This document shows positions 16,945 through 29,342 of a stretch of 64,000 nt of DNA, in pieces. Position 1 is the stretch's first letter; every line of letters starts with the position of its first letter. The stretch spans positions 62,001-126,000 of the forward strand of contig JACQWR010000004.1 in NCBI GenBank assembly GCA_016209105.1, given 5' to 3'. The DNA is from Deltaproteobacteria bacterium. GTDB lineage: Bacteria; Desulfobacterota; Syntrophia; Syntrophales; JACQWR01. The notes under the pieces were generated by a model. That model was not told where the DNA came from, searched no databases, and saw only the letters and a list, made by a program, of their open reading frames with translations. Position numbers and translations under genes: made by a program.

Positions 16945-18097
16945 ACGCCTGCCCGTAAATATCTATGGCATCTTTTAGCGTTACTTTCCGGGGATTGTTC
17001 TCCAGCGGTCTTGCCACGGTCATGGCAACTTTCGCCAGTTCGGAAAAATCTTTCTCGGAAATATCAAAATCACTCAGATCGGAATCAATGCCGCAATCTT
17101 CGATCAGGGCCTCCACCGCTTCCAGCGCCAAAAAAGCCGCTTCCCGAAGCGGAAGTCCGTCCGTCTCTTCCCCCATAACTTCCGCAATAACCGTAAATTT
17201 TTCCAACGCCCCCGGCAGATTGAACGCCATAACAGGAGGCAGCATGATGGTGTTGGCCAACCCATGGGGAATGCCGTATTTGCCGCCCAGAGGATAGGAG
17301 AGAGAATGGACGGCAGTAACCCCGGCGTTGGCCAGCCCCAGCCCGGCATAAAGACTTCCCAAGAGCATTTTCTCCCTGGCTTCCAGGTTCCCCTCCTCAT
17401 GAACGCAGGTCCGGAGGTTTTCCGCAATCAGCCCGATTGCTTCCAGCGAAATCAATTCGCTCATCGGAGAGGCGTTGATCGAGGTATAGGATTCGATGGC
17501 GTGGCAGAGGGCGTCTATGCCCGTGGTGGCCGTGGGGCCGGGGGGCAGACTTACGGTAAGCTGCGGATCGAGGAGAGCCAGGTGTGGATAGAGGTAGGGG
17601 CTGTTCATGCCCTCCTTCTTTTTCAAGTTTTTCCTGATGAAGACGGCGGTAAAGGTCACCTCGCTCCCCGTACCGGCGGTTGTAGGAACCATGATCGTGG
17701 GCAACCCGGGACCGGGCACCTTGTTCAAACCGAGATAGGCCTCGGCCTTGCCCTTGTTCGTCACGAGTACGGAAACGGCCTTAGCCACATCCATGGCGCT
17801 GCCGCCGCCGATGCCGATGACCGAGTCGCATTTCGCCTTGAGAGCATATTTGGCGCCCTCGTCGGCCAGCTCCAGGGGCGGCTCTGCTTCCACACGGTCG
17901 AACAGAACAGCGTCCATTCCCGTCCCCTTCAGAAGGCGGGCCACTCTCTTGCCGAAACCCGAAGCCGCCAGATTTTTATCCAGAACAACCAGGGGCCGGG
18001 TGACCTTCATTTCCCGCATGTGTTCATCCAGGGCGTCAAAGGATCCGCTGCCGAAAACCACTTTCCTTGCCCCGGTAAAGGTAAAACGTTTTATCAT
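16943..18097 (-). CDS. kdnB: Iron-containing alcohol dehydrogenase, Kdo 8-oxidase KdnB-like
   Basis: 384 residues of the group III iron-dependent alcohol dehydrogenase family. It shows the NAD-binding GIGGGSAMDVAKAVSV, the metal-site segments TTGIDALCHAIESYTS and HSLSYPLGGKYGIPHGLANTI, and VPTTAGTGSEVT. The family alone would only say alcohol dehydrogenase. The specific call rests on kdnA directly downstream and kdsB in the same set, matching the Shewanella kdnB-kdnA-kdsB arrangement, in which KdnB oxidises the C8 hydroxyl of Kdo. The start ATG has an AAGGAGAAG site. Its stop codon lies in repeat copy 3. Confidence 0.8.
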   Translation of the reverse strand: MIKRFTFTGARKVVFGSGSFDALDEHMREMKVTRPLVVLDKNLAASGFGKRVARLLKGTGMDAVLFDRVEAEPPLELADEGAKYALKAKCDSVIGIGGGSAMDVAKAVSVLVTNKGKAEAYLGLNKVPGPGLPTIMVPTTAGTGSEVTFTAVFIRKNLKKKEGMNSPYLYPHLALLDPQLTVSLPPGPTATTGIDALCHAIESYTSINASPMSELISLEAIGLIAENLRTCVHEEGNLEAREKMLLGSLYAGLGLANAGVTAVHSLSYPLGGKYGIPHGLANTIMLPPVMAFNLPGALEKFTVIAEVMGEETDGLPLREAAFLALEAVEALIEDCGIDSDLSDFDISEKDFSELAKVAMTVARPLENNPRKVTLKDAIDIYGQA

Positions 18098-18176
18098 GAT
18101 TTCTTCTCCTTAAATCCTTTGTTCAGGGCTGCTAGCGCCCCGCAGCACGCCGAGTGGCAAGCATTCCCCGCTGAAG

Positions 18177-18227
18177 TAAAGCCTCCCGCCCACGGGGCGG
18201 GACTTGCAGGGTGCTCCCCCTGGTCAA
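18177..18227. repeat. REP-like hairpin repeat, copy D
   Basis: GTAAAGCCTCCCGCC / GGGCGGGACTTGCAGGGTGCTCCCCCTGGTCA, the same core and tail as copy A. It sits upstream of kdnB and after a related imperfect repeat (18130-18175). Confidence 0.55.
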
Positions 18228-18273
18228 CAGGGCGCAGCATCTGCCCGTGTAATAAGTGTCTGTCCGCGGAAAG

Positions 18274-19020
18274 TCAAGTTTTTTTGCGCTTTCCATTTTC
18301 CATATACCAGTCCAATTGCCGGCATATGCCGCGGATAATTTTTACCTCCCTGGCCAGGAGGCTCGTCCGGGAAAGGAACCGGCGGATGTGCAGCATCCAG
18401 TAATCGGGATTCTGCGGGTTTAAAAATCCAATTTTCGTCAGGAGACATTTCACCTGTTCATACATCGCCTCCGTTTCCCCCGAGGTGGCCAGACGGGGCT
18501 CATGAGGTCTGTCGGATGGTAATGTCCGCGCCACGAAAATTTCATAACAGATGATCATCACGGCATGGGAAAGATTCAGGGATTTGAATTCGGCCGTGGG
18601 AATCGTTACCAGCATATGGCAGAGGCGGATATCTTCATTTGAAAGACCCGTATCCTCGGGTCCGAACACAAGCGCAATCTCGTTTTGTTGCGACATCTCC
18701 ACGATTCGCCCGGCCATCTCCCGCGGCGATACCGCAGGACCACGCGCCGATCCGAGGCGCGAGGTTGTTCCCACGACGTAGTTAAATCCTGCCACCGCCT
18801 CCTCCAAACTGTTACAATACCGGATACCGTCTATGATCTCGGCGGCAAAATGGGTGGATACCTGCTTCATCTCCGCCGGATCCAGTTCCCGGCCTCCTAC
18901 AACGAGGATTTTGTCTATACCCATATTCCTGGCGCATCGCGCCGCAAATCCCACATTGCCCGCATATTTTGGCTGATTGAGAACGATGGTTATGCTTTCC
19001 GTCTTCGCTTTCGCCTGCAT
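18274..19020 (-). CDS. trmJ: tRNA (cytidine/uridine-2'-O-)-methyltransferase TrmJ-like
   Basis: A SPOUT-fold methyltransferase that modifies position 32 of tRNA anticodon loops. 248 residues. Motif 1 is LNQPKYAGNVGFAARCARNMG, motif 2 FGPEDTGLSNEDI and motif 3 IPTAEFKSLNLSHAV, the knotted SAM site of the TrmH/SpoU superfamily. A C-terminal helical extension (residues 180-248) is typical of TrmJ. It is divergent from rsmG. Confidence 0.87.
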   Translation of the reverse strand: MQAKAKTESITIVLNQPKYAGNVGFAARCARNMGIDKILVVGGRELDPAEMKQVSTHFAAEIIDGIRYCNSLEEAVAGFNYVVGTTSRLGSARGPAVSPREMAGRIVEMSQQNEIALVFGPEDTGLSNEDIRLCHMLVTIPTAEFKSLNLSHAVMIICYEIFVARTLPSDRPHEPRLATSGETEAMYEQVKCLLTKIGFLNPQNPDYWMLHIRRFLSRTSLLAREVKIIRGICRQLDWYMENGKRKKT

Positions 19021-19138
19021 CTGTCGCTCATTCCTAAAAAAGCTTTATTATTATGAGGCATTAACTGTAGCACAAAATCCAACTAACCTCCCGAATTATT
19101 CATTGCCGCCGGCAGCTTTTTTCTGCTATCCTCTCTCC

Positions 19139-19804
19139 ATGGAAAACGATTTCTGTCGCCTGATCCGGGAGTCGGCCCTTGAACTGGGCATCAGTCTTGA
19201 TGACCGGCAGGTGTTCCAATTTGCAAAGTATCACGGGGAACTGCTCCTGTGGAACAAAAAAATCAATCTCATTTCAGAGCGGTCTTCCCTCGACATACCG
19301 ATAAAACACTTCATTGATTCTCTGACGGCGCTGCCTTTTCTCAACAATAAGGACAGCAAGGTTCTCGACATCGGCAGTGGGGGCGGCTTCCCCGCCCTTC
19401 CCCTAAAAATCGCCGCGCCCGGGCTGGAGATGCTCCTCGTCGAATCCTCGCGCAAGAAAGCTTCTTTCCTTAAGCACTGCGTCCGCTCTCTGGAACTCTG
19501 CCGTGTCACCGTCACGACCACGCGGGTGGAAAAACTGGCAAAATCGGGGAACTACTCAAACAGTTTTGATGCAGTCATCTCCCGCGCAACGTTCAAGCTG
19601 CCGGATTTCGTCTCTGCCGGCGCCCCTTTTCTCCGCCCCGGGGGAATCCTGATTGCCATGAAGGGCGCCAACTTTTCCGACGAATTGGAAAAAACCGCCA
19701 CCATCCTGCAACCCCTCGGATTGCAACTCCTTTCCTGTCATGAAATCAGGCTGCCCGTAATCGGCGATGAGCGGAATATCGTTCTCTACAGAAAGGTTGT
19801 CTAA
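19139..19804 (+). CDS. rsmG: 16S rRNA (guanine527-N7)-methyltransferase
   Basis: Methylates G527 of 16S rRNA. 221 residues from ATG 19139; the frame opens earlier at 18977, but the added residues are unlike the family. The SAM motif is VLDIGSGGGFPALPLKI, followed by LVESSRKKASFL and VISRATFKLPDFV. There is no clear ribosome-binding site. The order rsmG-parA-parB is widely conserved near bacterial origins. The 103-bp gap to parA is AT-rich and carries no gene. Confidence 0.94.
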   Translation: MENDFCRLIRESALELGISLDDRQVFQFAKYHGELLLWNKKINLISERSSLDIPIKHFIDSLTALPFLNNKDSKVLDIGSGGGFPALPLKIAAPGLEMLLVESSRKKASFLKHCVRSLELCRVTVTTTRVEKLAKSGNYSNSFDAVISRATFKLPDFVSAGAPFLRPGGILIAMKGANFSDELEKTATILQPLGLQLLSCHEIRLPVIGDERNIVLYRKVV

Positions 19805-19907
19805 CCCCGTTTTGCGGGTAAAATATCCCTTCTCAAAGATTGCGTTTTGTGCTAACGATACCCTTTATTCCACAACAATTAACATATTGGATTTGCTCTA
19901 TTAAATA

Positions 19908-20678
19908 ATGAATAAAGTCATATGCATAGCAAATCAAAAGGGCGGCGTCGGGAAAACGACGACAGCGATAAATCTGGCTGCCTCGCTGGCAACGGCGGAG
20001 AAAAAAACCCTTTTGATCGACTGCGATTCCCAGGGCAACGCCAGTAGCGGTGTGGGTATCGACAGGGAAGCGGTGCGTACGAAAAACCTCTATCATAGTT
20101 TGATCGGCAGGGTGCCGCTCAAAGACGTAGTAGTGAGCACCCCCTTCCCCTATCTGGATGTGGTGCCGACCAACCAAGATCTTATCGGGATAGAGGTTGA
20201 GTTCATCAATCTTGAGGAGCGAGAGAAAAAACTCCGGAACTTGCTGAAGAACCTTGACATACCGTATGACTTTATTATTATCGATTGTCCGCCTTCACTG
20301 GGATTCTTAACCATAAATGCCCTGGTCGCCGCCGATGTGGTGATTGTGCCGCTGCAGTGCGAATACTTTGCCATGGAAGGCCTGGGACATCTGCTCAACA
20401 CGTTAAAGCTGGTCAAAGCAAGACTCAATCCCGCCCTGGTGCTCGGAGGGATACTGCTCACCATGTTTGATGTAAGAAATTTGCTTGCGCATAAAGTCAG
20501 TGAAGACGTAAGGAAACATTTTGGCAACCGAGTTTTCAATACCGTTATTCCTCGGAACGTCAGGCTTTCGGAAAGCCCCAGTCATGGGCTTCCCATTATT
20601 ACGTACGATATAAAATCCAAGGGAGCCCTGGCATACATGGAACTCGCGCGGGAAATCCTTGCGGATGGGAGGGTGTAG
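19908..20678 (+). CDS. parA: Chromosome partitioning ATPase ParA/Soj
   Basis: A deviant Walker-A ATPase that moves or senses the ParB-parS complex during chromosome segregation. 256 residues. Walker A is KGGVGKTTT (residues 11-19) with the signature lysine; Walker A' is LLIDCDSQGNAS; Walker B is FIIIDCPPSLG. The short N terminus fits the chromosomal (Soj) type without a DNA-binding extension. parB starts at the base after its stop codon. Confidence 0.96.
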   Translation: MNKVICIANQKGGVGKTTTAINLAASLATAEKKTLLIDCDSQGNASSGVGIDREAVRTKNLYHSLIGRVPLKDVVVSTPFPYLDVVPTNQDLIGIEVEFINLEEREKKLRNLLKNLDIPYDFIIIDCPPSLGFLTINALVAADVVIVPLQCEYFAMEGLGHLLNTLKLVKARLNPALVLGGILLTMFDVRNLLAHKVSEDVRKHFGNRVFNTVIPRNVRLSESPSHGLPIITYDIKSKGALAYMELAREILADGRV

Positions 20679-21536
20679 ATGCCGCCTAAAAACTCGCTCG
20701 GCAAGGGGCTGGGAGCCATGTTCCCCGATCTCCTCGGTGGAGACATCCTCGGCAAAGGGTCCCTGCTCACCTGCGGCATAGAGGAGCTTTGTCCCAACAA
20801 GTTCCAGCCGCGCAAGGATTTCGATGATCGGGCACAGAAGCGCCTGGTGGCATCCATCAAGAAAAACGGCATGCTTCAGCCCATCATTGCGAGAAAGGCC
20901 GGGGCCGGATACGAGATCATTGCGGGCGAACGCCGATGGCGCGCCGCCCAGGAGGCCGGGCTTCGGGATGTTCCCGTTATTATCAGGAACGCGGAAGATG
21001 TGGAGGTCGCCGAACTGTCGCTCGTAGAAAACATTCAGCGGGAAGCGTTGAATCCCCTTGAAGAGGCGCACGCTTACCAGCTGCTTGGTGAGACGTTCGG
21101 CCTTTCCCAAGACGATATATCGGCACGGGTGGGGAAGGATCGTTCCACGATAGCCAATACAATCAGGTTACTGAAACTCCCGAAGGAAGCCCGGACGGCC
21201 ATAATCAAAAAAACCATCACTCCCGGCCACGCGAGAGCGCTGCTGGCGCTAACTTCGGGCGCAGAACAGCTTAAGGTGCTCGATCTTATCATCAAAAAGA
21301 ACCTGAGCGTACGGGAAGCGGAACGCCTGGTGCAGCAGCTCAACACACTGCCACGGGAAAAACCTGTCCCAAAGAAAAACCACTACCTACACGATCTGGA
21401 AGAAACCCTGTCCAAGAGGTTCCGAACCAAGGTGCAAATAAAACAGGGGAGTAAGCGGGGCTCTATCGAACTTGGCTTTACCACGACCGAAGACTTAAAC
21501 CGTATAGTACATATTCTTTTGGACGAAAAGATGTAA
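20679..21536 (+). CDS. parB: Chromosome partitioning protein ParB/Spo0J
   Basis: A CTP-dependent DNA clamp that loads at parS sites. 285 residues. The N terminus has the ParA-interaction segment LGKGLGAMFPDLL. The CTP-binding domain carries GERRWRAAQEAG and ENIQREALNPLEEA. The helix-turn-helix is LSQDDISARVGKDRSTIANTIRLL, and a C-terminal dimerisation domain follows. The gene abuts parA with no gap. No convincing parS site was found in the window. Confidence 0.96.
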   Translation: MPPKNSLGKGLGAMFPDLLGGDILGKGSLLTCGIEELCPNKFQPRKDFDDRAQKRLVASIKKNGMLQPIIARKAGAGYEIIAGERRWRAAQEAGLRDVPVIIRNAEDVEVAELSLVENIQREALNPLEEAHAYQLLGETFGLSQDDISARVGKDRSTIANTIRLLKLPKEARTAIIKKTITPGHARALLALTSGAEQLKVLDLIIKKNLSVREAERLVQQLNTLPREKPVPKKNHYLHDLEETLSKRFRTKVQIKQGSKRGSIELGFTTTEDLNRIVHILLDEKM

Positions 21537-21563
21537 GGTCATAAAACCGTTCCTGGCTTTGAT

Positions 21564-21595
21564 TTATCCACAGCTGTTGATAAAACTGTTTATAA
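21564..21595. promoter_or_regulatory. Cluster of three DnaA boxes before dnaA
   Basis: TTATCCACA (21564-21572, plus) is a perfect DnaA box. TTATCAACA reads on the minus strand at 21575-21583, and TTATAAACA on the minus strand at 21587-21595. All three lie in the 60-70 bp between parB and dnaA. They probably mediate DnaA autoregulation and may form part of oriC. Confidence 0.75.
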
Positions 21596-21607
21596 GGTGT
21601 GGCGACA

Positions 21608-22951
21608 TTGAATACCCTTTGGGAAAAAAGCATTAAAATTATTAAGCAAAATATCAGCAAACAGAATTTCGACACCTGGATCAGGCCGATTAATGTTGTC
21701 GCCAGGGAGGATAACCGCGTTCAATTATCCGTGCCCAACAAGTTCTTCCGGGAATGGATCATGGAAAACTACCGCAGCAGCATCGGTGACGCCATTTCTT
21801 CCGTGGCGGGAACCGAAATTGAACTCGATTTTACCATCAATCATAATGGTGTAACGGCACCCTCTTCCGTTGGCACTGACGATGAAATACCGCGCAAAAT
21901 GGAAAAATCATCGAAGAAACGTCTCCATCCGTCCTTAAATCCCAATTATACCTTCGAGCGGTTTGTGGTGGGATCTTGTAATCAGTTCGCCCATGCCGCT
22001 TCCGTAGCGGTAGCAGAAAAACCAGCCAAGAACTACAATCCGCTGTTTATCTACGGCGGCGTGGGCCTCGGGAAGACACACCTCCTGAACGCTATAGGAT
22101 TTAGAACTCTGTCGCTCTACCCTGACATTTACGTTCTCTATGTTTCGGCTGAGGAATTTATGAACGAGCTGATCAACTCCATCCGCTATGATAAAATGCA
22201 AAAATTCAGGGAAAAATTCAGGAATATCGAGTGCCTTCTTATTGACGACATCCAGTTTATCGCAGGCAAGGAGAGAACGCAGGAAGAGTTCTTCCATACC
22301 TTCAATACCCTCCATGATTCCGGCAAACAGATTGTCGTTACCAGCGATAAATTTCCCAAGGATATTCCGAATCTTGAGGGAAGACTGCGGTCGCGATTTG
22401 AATGGGGGCTGATTGCCGATATCGCGCCTCCGGAGACGGAAACCAAAATGGCCATCATCGAAAAGAAAGCGCAGGAAAACGGCATTGCCATACCCAATAA
22501 CGCCGCCTACTATATCTGTTCCCATGCAGAATCGAACATCAGGGAACTGGAAGGTCTCCTGGTAAGAATCGGCGCCTATTCTTCCCTGACGGGTAGAGAA
22601 ATAGATATGGATCTCGTTAAGGAGGTCCTCAAAAAACTTCTTAAGCATCATGAAAAGAAGGAAGTGACTGTTGATGAAATTATAAAAGCGGTGGCCAGTA
22701 AATTAAACGTGAAAATAGCGGATATCAAATCACAGAACAAGACAAAAAGCTTTGTGTTATCAAGGCAGATTGCTATGTATCTCTCAAGAAAAATGACCAA
22801 CGCCTCTTTTCCCGACATTGGTGAAAAGATTGGCGGACGCGACCACTCAACGGTCATCTATTCCAATAACAAGATTAGAAAATTAATAGAAATAGACAAG
22901 AAATTAAATATGCTTATTCAAGAAATAGAAGACGTCCTAAATAAAGATTAG
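21608..22951 (+). CDS. dnaA: Chromosomal replication initiator protein
   Basis: Binds DnaA boxes and opens the origin. About 447 residues from TTG 21608, which has AAGGTG eight bases upstream; GTG 21599 in the same frame would add three residues but lies almost on top of that site. Domain I opens LWEKSIKIIKQNISKQNFDTW. The AAA+ domain has Walker A GGVGLGKTHLLNAIG, Walker B LLIDDIQFI and sensor regions. Domain IV ends with the DnaA signature around GGRDHSTVIYSNNKI. The order is parB-dnaA-dnaN. Confidence 0.96.
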   Translation: MNTLWEKSIKIIKQNISKQNFDTWIRPINVVAREDNRVQLSVPNKFFREWIMENYRSSIGDAISSVAGTEIELDFTINHNGVTAPSSVGTDDEIPRKMEKSSKKRLHPSLNPNYTFERFVVGSCNQFAHAASVAVAEKPAKNYNPLFIYGGVGLGKTHLLNAIGFRTLSLYPDIYVLYVSAEEFMNELINSIRYDKMQKFREKFRNIECLLIDDIQFIAGKERTQEEFFHTFNTLHDSGKQIVVTSDKFPKDIPNLEGRLRSRFEWGLIADIAPPETETKMAIIEKKAQENGIAIPNNAAYYICSHAESNIRELEGLLVRIGAYSSLTGREIDMDLVKEVLKKLLKHHEKKEVTVDEIIKAVASKLNVKIADIKSQNKTKSFVLSRQIAMYLSRKMTNASFPDIGEKIGGRDHSTVIYSNNKIRKLIEIDKKLNMLIQEIEDVLNKD

Positions 22952-23131
22952 TGTTTGTATCGTTTAACGCGCCATTAAATTTACATGCACCGTCTATAAA
23001 CAGTTATTTCACGTTTAAGTATCGATACTCCTTACAGTAAGGAAATACATTAACAGATTAAACATGCGCTATTATTACTACTAATTTTATTTATATAAAA
23101 CAAAAGTAAGAAAGAAAGGAAGGGCACGGCA
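22952..23131. other. AT-rich dnaA-dnaN intergenic region, possible oriC/promoter part
   Basis: 180 bp, strongly AT-rich compared with the neighbourhood, without a gene. It holds two adjacent perfect palindromes: AGTATCGATACT (23018-23029) and CCTTAC-A-GTAAGG (23030-23042). An AT-rich tract runs just before dnaN. It must contain the dnaN promoter and could serve as the duplex-unwinding element, but no strict DnaA box was found inside. Confidence 0.5.
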
Positions 23132-24250
23132 ATGGAATTTAATATCCAACGAAATGTCTTCTTGAGTGGCATTCAAAAAACATTGGGCATTGTGGAGAGA
23201 AAAACAACCATGCCGATCCTGAATAATATCCTCATTAGGACTGATAAGGGTAAAATAAAAATTGTAGCCACTGACAGAGAGATTTCCCTCTTGGCACGCT
23301 ATGATGCCCAGGTGATCAAAGAGGGAGATATTACTCTTTCTGCGAGGAAGATCTATGAAATGGTTCGTGAAATGGAAGGGGAGACTGTTCACTTCCTAAA
23401 AAACGATAACAATATGGTTACCATGACTTGCCAGAAGGTTTTGTATAAGATTCCTGGTATAGCGGCGGAGGACTACCCCCGTGTTGCTGATGATGAAGAG
23501 GCAAAAGTGTTTAATATACCAGGGGCGATTCTGAGAGAGTTGATTCACAAAACCTCATTTGCGGTTTCTACAGATGAGATGCGCAGAAATTTAACGGGTG
23601 TTTTTTTGGAGACGCCGAGAGATGGTGACAACCGGCTGGTGCAGATGGTGGCGACGGACGGGCATCGTCTGGCCATAGCCCGTTCATTTGCCGGTGAGAA
23701 GGAATATCTGGAATTGGAGAAGGGGGTAATCATACCGCGCAAGGGACTGGGGGAAATACGGAAGATTATAGAGGACGAGACCGGTATGATTACAATGGGG
23801 GTGCATAAGGGGGCATGCATTGTGAGAGCCGGCAATGTGATGCTGAAGGTAAGTCTGATTGATGCGGAGTTTCCCGAGTTCCGCAAGATCATTCCGGCGG
23901 AGCGGGATATATTTGCCGTGATTGACAGGAATGCGATGCTACATGCCCTCCGGAGAATGAATGTCATCGCCAGCGAGGGGTACAGTGGTGTCATCGTATC
24001 CCTTTCCGAAGGGAAGATGGTGCTCAGCTCTACAAACCCGGACGTGGGAGAGGCGAACGAGGAAATTGATATTTCCTACACCGAACGGGATATCAGTATG
24101 GGATATAACGTTAATTATCTCTTAAGCGCCATCGAGGTCATTGACGAAGAAAAGATTGTTTTTGAGTTTAGCGGAGGCATGAAGCCGGGCGTGGTAAAAC
24201 CAGCGAATAATGACAGCTACATGTGCATTATCATGCCGCTGAAGATATAA
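23132..24250 (+). CDS. dnaN: DNA polymerase III beta sliding clamp
   Basis: The ring-shaped processivity clamp. 372 residues, the standard length for three repeated clamp domains. Recognisable parts are KTLGIVERKTTMPILNNILI, FAVSTDEMRRNLTGVF, the VATDGHRLA motif, and the C-terminal YMCIIMPLKI. The start ATG follows AAGAAAGGAAGG. gyrB begins 34 bp downstream; recF, often found here, is absent. Confidence 0.97.
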   Translation: MEFNIQRNVFLSGIQKTLGIVERKTTMPILNNILIRTDKGKIKIVATDREISLLARYDAQVIKEGDITLSARKIYEMVREMEGETVHFLKNDNNMVTMTCQKVLYKIPGIAAEDYPRVADDEEAKVFNIPGAILRELIHKTSFAVSTDEMRRNLTGVFLETPRDGDNRLVQMVATDGHRLAIARSFAGEKEYLELEKGVIIPRKGLGEIRKIIEDETGMITMGVHKGACIVRAGNVMLKVSLIDAEFPEFRKIIPAERDIFAVIDRNAMLHALRRMNVIASEGYSGVIVSLSEGKMVLSSTNPDVGEANEEIDISYTERDISMGYNVNYLLSAIEVIDEEKIVFEFSGGMKPGVVKPANNDSYMCIIMPLKI

Positions 24251-24254
24251 TTGA

Positions 24255-26729
<2,475 letters not shown>

Positions 26730-26850
26730 ACCCATGCCCACGGTTTAAGAGAAAATGTTGTTGATGATACAGGAACAAGGCACGTTGCCCATGCAAGCGG
26801 ATAACCGGCAATAGCGCTTTTGCGACCCCAAAAGGAGAAGAGAAATCAGC

Positions 26851-29313
26851 ATGGATCAGCAGATCTACCAGAAGAATATACCGGTCAACATCGAAAGTGA
26901 AATGAAAAAATCCTACCTTGATTACGCCATGAGCGTGATCATCGGCCGGGCGATCCCCGACGTGCGCGACGGACTGAAACCGGTGCACCGCCGCGTGCTG
27001 TTTGCCATGTCGGAGATGGGGAACCGCTGGAACAAGCCCTACAAGAAGTCGGCCAGGATCGTGGGTGATATCATCGGTAAATACCATCCACACGGGGACG
27101 TGGCGGCCTACGACACCATCGTGCGAATGGCCCAGGATTTTTCCATGCGCTATCTCCTGGTTGATGGACAGGGCAATTTCGGTTCCATTGACGGCGACCC
27201 TCCGGCGGCGATGCGGTACACGGAAGTGCGGATGGCGCGGATTGCCGAGGAGATGCTGGCCGATCTGGAAAAGGATACGGTTGATTTCGTGCCCAATTAC
27301 GACGAATCCCTGCAGGAACCAACCGTCCTCGCGTCCCGCCTGCCTACGATCCTGTTGAACGGCAGTTCCGGCATCGCCGTGGGCATGGCGACCAACATCC
27401 CGCCCCATAACCTGAGCGAGGTGATAACAGGCGCCATCGCCCTCGTTCGCAACCCGGAAATCACGATTGAAGAACTGTTTCAGCATATTCACGGTCCTGA
27501 CTTTCCCACCGCCGGTTTCATCAACGGGCGGGAAGGCATCGTCTCCGCGTACAAAACAGGCCGGGGCATCATCCAGGTTCGTGCCCGTTCCTTGATTGAA
27601 AAGAATGCGCGCAACGACAAGGAGAGCATCGTCATCACGGAACTGCCCTACCAGGTAAACAAGGCCTCTCTCATCGAGAAGATTTCCGACCTGGTGAAGG
27701 ACAAAAAGATAAACGGTATCTCCGACCTTCGGGATGAATCTGACCGGGAGGGAATACGCGTCGTCATTGATCTGAAGCGGGACGAGCCCTCTGCGGTGAT
27801 CTTAAACCAGCTGTACAAGCATACCCAGATGGAGGCCACCTTCGGGATCATTATGTTGGCAATAGACAATGGTCAGCCGCGGGTCTTCAATCTCAAGGAA
27901 ATTCTGCAGAGTTTCGTTGTCTTCCGGAAACAGGTCGTCGTCCGCCGGACGACCTTCGATCTGGCGCGGGCCAAGGAACGAGCCCATATACTGGAAGGGT
28001 TGATCATCGCGATCAGCAATATTGATCGGGTGGTGGCCATCATCAAGGGATCGAAAAACCCACCGGCAGCGCTCGCGGCCCTATGCGACACATTCAAGTT
28101 GAGCGAGATTCAGGCAAAAGCCATTCTCGACATGCGGCTGCAACGCTTGACCGGGCTCGAGCGCGAGAAGATAGACGAAGAATATAAGGAGGTATCGGCG
28201 CTTATCGCTGAACTGCAGGGCATTCTTGACGATCCTCGCAAGGTGTTGGACGTGATCGTGACGGAACTGGAGGAGATCAAGGCAAAATACGGCGACGAGA
28301 GGCGCACGGAGATCGTGGCCAGCTCCGAAGACATCAATATCGAAGACCTGATCGTGGAAGAAGACATGGTCGTTACGGTATCCCACACGGGATATATCAA
28401 GCGGAATCCCGTCAGCCTTTACAAAAGCCAGCATCGCGGCGGTCGCGGCAAGGTCGCCATGGGCACAAAGGAAGAGGATTTCGTGGAGAAGATCTTTATT
28501 GCTTCCACCCACGACTATATTCTGATCTTTACGAACAAAGGCCGGCTGTACTGGCTCAAGGTTTACCAGATTCCCCAGGCTGGACGGATGGCGAAAGGCA
28601 AAGCGATCGTCAATCTCGTGAACCTGGCGCCCGGCGAACGGGTGGCGGCGCTTCTTCCCGTTCGCGAATTTACCGAAGGAAAGTCGGTGGTCATGGCAAC
28701 GAAGAAGGGAACGGTCAAAAAGACAGACCTCGCGGCCTATTCCAATCCCCGGACAACGGGCATCATCGCGATCAGTATTGATGAGGGCGACGAACTGATA
28801 GACGTGCAGCTCAGCATGGGCAATCAGGATGTCTTTCTCGGCACCAGGAAAGGGAAGGCCATCCGCTTCAAGGAAAGCAATATCCGGGAAATGGGCCGTG
28901 TGGCCCGCGGCGTTCGGGGGATCATGATGGACAAGGACGATGCCGTGGTGGGCATGGAGATCCCCCATGACGGAACATCCGTTCTTACCGTTTCCGAACG
29001 GGGTTTCGGCAAACGGACGGGCATTGAGGAATACCGTGTGCAAACGCGGGGAGGGAAGGGAACCATCAATATCAAAACGACCCCCAAGGTCGGGGCTGTG
29101 GCCGGTATCCTGCAGGTGACCGGTGACGAGGACATTATTCTGATCAGCAATGCCGGGAAGATCATCCGGTTGAAAGTGGAAGAAATTCCCGTTATCCACC
29201 GCAGCACCCAGGGGGTGCGGCTGATCGAGCTGGATGCGGAAGAAAAACTGGTGGGCTTGGCCCGCACGGAGCGGGAAACACCGGAGCGGGAAGAAGAGCT
29301 TCCGCCGGAATGA
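26851..29313 (+). CDS. gyrA: DNA gyrase subunit A
   Basis: The breakage-reunion subunit. 820 residues. The quinolone-region segment is [19 protein letters not shown] and the catalytic tyrosine is in MRYTEVRM. The C-terminal beta-pinwheel has the GyrA box QHRGGRGK, which separates gyrase from topoisomerase IV. The start ATG follows AAAGGAGAAGAG. It probably forms one transcript with gyrB (121-bp gap). The tail is Glu-rich (EREEELPPE). Confidence 0.97.
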   Translation: MDQQIYQKNIPVNIESEMKKSYLDYAMSVIIGRAIPDVRDGLKPVHRRVLFAMSEMGNRWNKPYKKSARIVGDIIGKYHPHGDVAAYDTIVRMAQDFSMRYLLVDGQGNFGSIDGDPPAAMRYTEVRMARIAEEMLADLEKDTVDFVPNYDESLQEPTVLASRLPTILLNGSSGIAVGMATNIPPHNLSEVITGAIALVRNPEITIEELFQHIHGPDFPTAGFINGREGIVSAYKTGRGIIQVRARSLIEKNARNDKESIVITELPYQVNKASLIEKISDLVKDKKINGISDLRDESDREGIRVVIDLKRDEPSAVILNQLYKHTQMEATFGIIMLAIDNGQPRVFNLKEILQSFVVFRKQVVVRRTTFDLARAKERAHILEGLIIAISNIDRVVAIIKGSKNPPAALAALCDTFKLSEIQAKAILDMRLQRLTGLEREKIDEEYKEVSALIAELQGILDDPRKVLDVIVTELEEIKAKYGDERRTEIVASSEDINIEDLIVEEDMVVTVSHTGYIKRNPVSLYKSQHRGGRGKVAMGTKEEDFVEKIFIASTHDYILIFTNKGRLYWLKVYQIPQAGRMAKGKAIVNLVNLAPGERVAALLPVREFTEGKSVVMATKKGTVKKTDLAAYSNPRTTGIIAISIDEGDELIDVQLSMGNQDVFLGTRKGKAIRFKESNIREMGRVARGVRGIMMDKDDAVVGMEIPHDGTSVLTVSERGFGKRTGIEEYRVQTRGGKGTINIKTTPKVGAVAGILQVTGDEDIILISNAGKIIRLKVEEIPVIHRSTQGVRLIELDAEEKLVGLARTERETPEREEELPPE

Positions 29314-29342
29314 TGGCAAGAAACGGGAAAGGAGAGAGGAAG

